A stretch of 64,000 nucleotides of DNA from Acorus gramineus (Eukaryota; Streptophyta; Magnoliopsida; Acorales; Acoraceae). Every line of letters begins with the position of its first letter. Position 1 is the first letter of the stretch. Location: NCBI GenBank assembly GCA_030737835.1, contig CM060850.1, positions 15,394,068 through 15,458,067 on the forward strand, written 5' to 3'. This document shows, piece by piece, positions 60,059 through 64,000 of this stretch. The notes beneath the pieces are model-generated. The model ran no database searches. It worked only from the letters and a program-made list of their open reading frames with translations, and had not been told where the DNA came from. Both the position numbers and the translations under genes were made by a program.

Positions 60059-60204
60059 AATGAAAAATCCATATAACCCCCTATGAACCGTTCGAAATCT
60101 ACATAACCTTTGGATTTTTTATAAAATTCATGTAACCCCTAAAAACACGTATATAAATTCAAATAACCTCAAAAACACTTTTTTTTTCTGAAATTGAGAT
60201 GACG
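60059..60204. other. Flank between the Mutator-like element and DUF247 copy 2
   Basis: AT-rich, with two or three decayed repeats of TCCATATAACCCCCTA / TTCATGTAACCCCTAAAAAC / TTCAAATAACCTC. No gene is seen. Confidence 0.5.
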
Positions 60205-60966
60205 ACTACCAAGTCCACCACCTATTTCATTTGTTTTATATAGCTCTGCTATCAACTCACGTTGAACCACAAAATCCACTCCCAAGGCTTCTAGAATCTC
60301 AAGAAGAAGATCAATAAACTTGGGTCCAAGAAGCATGAACAAGGACGACCAGTAGATAATTACTTGACTTTAGAACCGAGGCGGAGTGCAACGGAGATGC
60401 AGGAGACCGGGGTCAAAGAGCGGCTACAACATCCATCAAATATTGTTCAAAGACGGTGTCATGTAAATTCCAACACTCTTGATCAATGAAGACACCACGC
60501 ACCACCTCAAGAACCTGCTCGCATTTGAGCAATGTTTCCTCTACAATAGATTATGTCATCAGCTATTACTTGTTACGGATGGACTTGTTAATAAACACAC
60601 CGACAGACATGAAGGTCCTTCGAGATGCGGGGGATCTTCAAGATTGCCCTAGGCAACGAAGGCGAGGTGGCTCATATATTCAACCAAATGTGCAAGGTCT
60701 GCAAGCCGGTCAGTCAAATCGGAGCCTTACAAGTAAAGATGGTCCCTGAAACCATATTTATAGAGAGTAACCTTTGTGAAGTGTATAATGACGCGAACAG
60801 GTACTGCGACTCAAGGTGGCACGAGTGGAGGGCAATGCTGATGCGCAACTACTTCACTAGCCCATGGTCGTCCATATCTGTGGTGGTGGGTGTCTCATCT
60901 TCTTGATTCTCACCATCCTGCAGACGTTATACTCCATGCTCAGCTACCACCACCCTCCATCTTCTT
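60205..60966 (+). pseudogene. DUF247 C-terminal fragment (copy 2)
   Basis: It matches copy 1 from about 49890 to 50685 (CCACCTATTTCATTTGTTTT, GAACCACAAAATCCAC, TCAAGAAGAAGATCAATAAA). The N-terminal two thirds are missing. There is a deletion of about 30 bases after AATCCACTCCC relative to copy 1, several frame disruptions, and two extra bases in GTGGGTGTCTCATCTTC near 60893 that destroy the membrane helix. One open stretch, 60625-60906, retains FKIALGNEGEVAHIFNQMCK and DANRYCDSRWHEWRAMLMRN. At the site of copy 1's 4-base insertion this copy has the ancestral-looking AACCTGCTCGC. Its 3' flank (GATGAACCAGTGGCGAAGGC) continues the homology and is split by the retrotransposon at 61089. Confidence 0.85.
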
Positions 60967-61659
60967 GAATTCCCTGTGTGCGGTGTTAACTAAATAAAGG
61001 CCAAAGTGATGGTTGATGAACCAGTGGCGAAGGCGTGTTGGATTGTACATGTTTTTGTGTTGTATACTTACTGTGTGTGATTTATATGTGTTAGAATAAA
61101 GAAAAAGGACATTGTTGTTGTATTAGAGGAGTCAAAGGCTCTATTTATAGATACATAGAGAAAAACCTAAAATATCAGATAAGGAAACTAAAAAAACCAG
61201 GAAACTAATAATATAATAATAATGATAATAAAGACATAATATTATCCTAATAATGACTCTTTAACACTCCCTCCCAAACTCTGAAAGGTATAACCCTTAG
61301 AGTTTGCACAAAAATAAGAAGGTGGCAGAGACTGGCGACAGTGACAGGCGGCAGGGTGGGGCATGGCACAACGCGGCAAAGGCGCGGCAGGCATGGGCAC
61401 TGCAAGCGGCAGGGGTGCGTGCATGCGCAGCAGGGGAGCAATAGAGGCACGGCATGGGTGCTGCACGGCGCGGGAGGGGCAAGGACAGGAACATGGACAG
61501 GCGTAGAGACGGGCCCGAACATGCGCGCAGACGACGCAAAGAACAAAGAGAGAGGACAAAGAACGCACATAAAGGAAGACGCGTACGGCGGCTGCAATGC
61601 TGCGAAAAGAGAAAGAGTGCACATAAAAGAAGACATGTGCAGAGACAACAAGAGGAGTC

Positions 61660-61890
61660 GTGAGATTGCATGGAGAGCGCAAGAGGCGGTCGGTGCCGCA
61701 AGGAGATGCGTGGAGGTGTGCAAGTGGAGTCGAAAGATTGCACGAGAGCCCGAGAGGGCGGTTGATGCCGTATGGAGATGCGCGGAGGTGTGCAAGAGGA
61801 GTCGCGAGATTGCATGAGAGGGCGGTTGATGCCGTATGGAGATGCGCGGAGGTGTGCAAGAGGAGTCGCGAGATTGCATGAGAGCACAAG
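61660..61890. repeat. Tandem repeat I in the retrotransposon, unit about 65-70 bp
   Basis: About three and a half copies of a unit containing GAGTCGCGAGATTGCATGAGAG, GCGGTTGATGCCGTATGGAG and ATGCGCGGAGGTGTGCAAG. The last two full copies are nearly identical. Confidence 0.88.
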
Positions 61891-62299
61891 AGGGCGGTCG
61901 ATGCCGTAGAGAGATGTTGGTAGAGGGCGACCGAGAGCAGTAGAGAGCGCTGGAGGGTGGCCGGAGACGACCAAGAGCGGCCAAAGGATAGCCGAAGGTG
62001 GCAGAGAGCAGCCGAGAGCAGCGGAGAGAGCTGGAGGGTGGCCGGAGATGGCCAAAGGATCGCCGAGGGCAGCAGAGGGTCAACAAAGAGCAGCTGGAGG
62101 TGGCCGAGAGAGGCAGAGGATCATCGGAGGTGGCGGAGAGCGGTCGGAGGGCTACCAGAAAGCGGCGACTGATGGTGGCTGGAGGCGGCATCCAATGGTG
62201 GCCGATGTGCGCACAGGTGGCAGGGGCACACAGGAGCTCGTAGGGTAGTGCAGATCCGGGCCCTTGCCAGCTCCAAGACGCACATGAGTGCGTTGGACA

Positions 62300-62710
62300 G
62301 ATGTCCCGGACAGGTTCCCGGGAGATCCGGGGCAAGATCCCAGGAGATCCGGGGCACTATCTAGGGAGCGCTGGCCCGCGCTTGCAGGGCCTAGCACTCG
62401 CTGGCAGGTGCTAGCATGCACTGGCGGAACAGATCCTGGGAGATCCTGGAGCGCTGTCAGGCACTAGCAGGGCAGATCCCGGGAGATCTAGGAGCGCTGG
62501 CATGCGCTAGCATGGCAGATCTCAGGAGATCCGGGAGCGCTAACACGCGCTGGCAGGGCAGATCCCGGGAGATCTGGGAACACTGGCATGCGCTGGCAGG
62601 GCAGATCCCGGGAGATCCGGGAGTGTTGGTACGCGCTGGCAGGGCAAATCCAGGGAGATCCGGGAGCACTGGTAGTGCAGATCCCTGGAGATCCGGGAGC
62701 GCTGGGCAGC
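62300..62710. repeat. Tandem repeat II in the retrotransposon, unit about 45-60 bp
   Basis: About eight degenerate copies built on CAGATCCCGGGAGATCCGGG followed by AGCGCTGGCACGCGCTGGCAGGG. The half-unit CCCGGGAGATCCGGG is itself nearly palindromic. Confidence 0.88.
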
Positions 62711-63330
62711 CTTGGCAGGGCACGTCGGCAGGGATGGCAGGGCGCGGTTGGCAGGGCTGACAAGCAGCGATGGGCGAGGGCTGGCAGGGCACGACAGCAG
62801 GGCACGACGGCAGGGCACATTGACATGGCGCGACGGCAGGGTTGGCAGGTCCGTCGGCAGGGCACGGCAGGGCGCGACGACAGGGTTGGCAGGTCCGTCG
62901 GCAGGGCACGGAAGGGGGCGACTGCAGAGCGAGCAGGCAGCAATGCGCGAGGGTTGTCAAGGCGAGACGGCAGGGCGAGCAGGGCACAATGGCAGGGACG
63001 GCATGGCGCATCGGCAGGGCACGATGCCAGGGCTGGCAGGGCACGTTGGCAGGGCACGCAGGGCGCGACGGCAGGGCGAGCAAGACACATCGGCAAGGCA
63101 CAATGGCAGGGCTGTCAGGGCACGACGACAGGGCGAGCAAGGCACAATGGCAGGGCTGGCAGGGCACGTCAGTAGGGCTGCTGGCAGGCACGGCAGGGCG
63201 CATCGGCAGGGCACGACGGCAGGGCTGGCAGGGCACGCAGGGCCCGACGACAGGGCGAGCAGGGCACGTCGGCCGGCCACGCAGGGCACGACGGCAGGGT
63301 TGGTAGGGCATGGCAGAGCGCGACGATATG
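62711..63330. repeat. Tandem repeat III in the retrotransposon, GGCAGGGCACGACGGCAGGG type
   Basis: Many short, irregular units of GGCAGGGC, CACGACGGCAGGG and GCGAGCAGGGCAC. Open frames exist on both strands (for example 62457-63398 minus, 62712-63500 plus). They follow composition and show no recognisable domain. Confidence 0.9.
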
Positions 63331-63687
63331 CAGAGAAGCGCGAAGGCGTGGGAATGTGCGTGATGGTGCAAGGTGGAGCTTTTAGATCTCGCGAGCAAAA
63401 TTCCTCCACCGCTCCGATTGAAGACTCCTCAATCGAAGCGGGAAAGGGAAAAAAAAAACTTTTTTTTGTATATCTAGGGTTTTTGAGGTGGAGGCTCTGA
63501 TACCATGTTAGAATAAAGAAAAGGAAATTGTTGTTGTATTAGAGGAGCCAAAGGCTCTATTTATAGATACATAGAGGAAAACCTAAAATACCAGAAAAGA
63601 AAACTAGGAAAACTAGAAAACTAATAATATAATAGTAATGATAATAAATATAAAATATTATCCTAATAATGACTCTTTAACAATATG

Positions 63688-63957
63688 CTATGTAGTCTTG
63701 TGTTGTACTTCTGTTTGTTATGTTGCTGGTGTTCTGAATGATTGTTTCTTTAGAAATTGGTTGATTAATGAGAAGTGTTATTATCAATTCTATTTTTATT
63801 TTATACATCTGTTACTGAAATAAAGATGACATGATGTTTATTAAGCTAAATAAAATTTGAGAACAAAAAAGTATATGATGAAGTTTTGTTTATAAATCCC
63901 ACAAAACTCACTTGATCAGGGGAGGTTATTAGTAGACGTAACCACAAAAGGATTTAA
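63688..63957 (+). other. Continuation of the DUF247 copy 2 3' flank
   Basis: GATGTTCTGAATGATTGTTT-like sequence, GAAATTGGTTGAT and ATTCTATTTTTATTTTA match 51000-51110 downstream of DUF247 copy 1. This shows that the duplicated unit includes at least 400 bp of 3' flank. Confidence 0.75.
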
Positions 63958-64000
63958 GCCCGCCCTGGGTATGGTGTAGGTAGCCGTCCAGGGCCCCACC
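63958..64000. mobile_element. Left end of a hAT-type element (runs off the window)
   Basis: GCCCGCCCTGGGTATGGTGT then CCGTCCAGGGCCCCACC parallels the left end of the element at 2422 (GGCCCGGCCCTGGGTGTAAG ... CCTAGGGCCCCACC). Confidence 0.55.

Larger units (their letters stand above)
61089..63682 (-). mobile_element. Non-autonomous LTR retrotransposon with tandem-repeat interior
   Basis: A perfect 5-bp duplication ATATG flanks it (61084-61088, 63683-63687). LTRs are at 61089-61266 and 63506-63682. On the minus strand each LTR starts TGTTAAAGAGTCATTATTAG and ends ...TTATTCTAACA, and they are about 92% identical by eye. The primer site TGGTATCAGAG (63495-63505, minus) directly follows the right LTR. 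The polypurine tract GTTTGGGAGGGAG (61267-61279, minus) precedes the left one. The interior of about 2.2 kb has no gag, protease, integrase or reverse transcriptase. Confidence 0.92.

Noticed and set aside
61247..63500. Open frames of up to 362 codons inside the LTR retrotransposon
   Set aside because: They follow minisatellite composition and occur on both strands. None resembles gag, protease, integrase or reverse transcriptase.

Overview
This window looks like nuclear chromosomal DNA of a flowering plant, most likely a eudicot; I cannot name the species. The evidence is GT-AG introns in AT-rich DNA, plant-only gene families (FAR1-related sequence, DUF247, plant CW-zinc-finger, plant mobile domain) and a dense set of plant transposon types. 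There are no operons, CRISPR arrays, rRNA genes or recognisable tRNA genes. Only one host gene appears intact: a FAR1/FHY3-related sequence (FRS) gene at 6204-9838 with two FAR1 domains, a MULE-type core and a SWIM finger.

Layout. 1-1126 is a long inverted repeat. 2422-3181 is a hAT-type element with a perfect 8-bp target duplication. About 3590-5640 is a Mutator-like element remnant holding a piece of a PHR2-like photolyase exon. The FRS gene follows. Two diverged copies of a segment of about 6.7 kb come next (copy A about 10250-16945; copy B 22621-26460 plus 36474-39505). Each carries a broken relative of plant CW-type zinc-finger proteins that lacks the CW domain. The copies are separated by a 4.2-kb Mutator-like element (17322-21519) full of tandem repeats and carrying an FRS-like C-terminal remnant. 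Copy B is split by about 10 kb of nested retroelement material: Ty1/copia pol remnant, long LTR-like sequences and a CACTA terminus.

39500-49000 is a transposon graveyard: copia gag remnant, hAT-type, Harbinger-type and Mutator-type non-autonomous elements. A broken but recent-looking DUF247 gene lies at 49116-50685. A truncated second DUF247 copy at about 60205-60970 lies beyond a 6.4-kb Mutator-like element (53641-60049) with TIRs of about 90 bp, a perfect 9-bp target duplication, a MULE-like N-terminal domain ORF and plant-mobile-domain exons. That element also carries palindromes of the form GAGACGG...CCGTCTC near both ends. One palindrome is split by a 3.1-kb solo-LTR-like insertion with a perfect 5-bp duplication.

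The tail of the second DUF247 copy holds a 2.6-kb non-autonomous LTR retrotransposon (61089-63682) whose interior is GC-rich tandem repeat instead of gag-pol. The window ends at the start of another hAT-type element of the 2422-3181 family.

Overall, genes and pseudogenes descended from Mutator transposases (FRS, plant mobile domain) sit among many Mutator-like elements. Insertion order can be read from nesting and target duplications.
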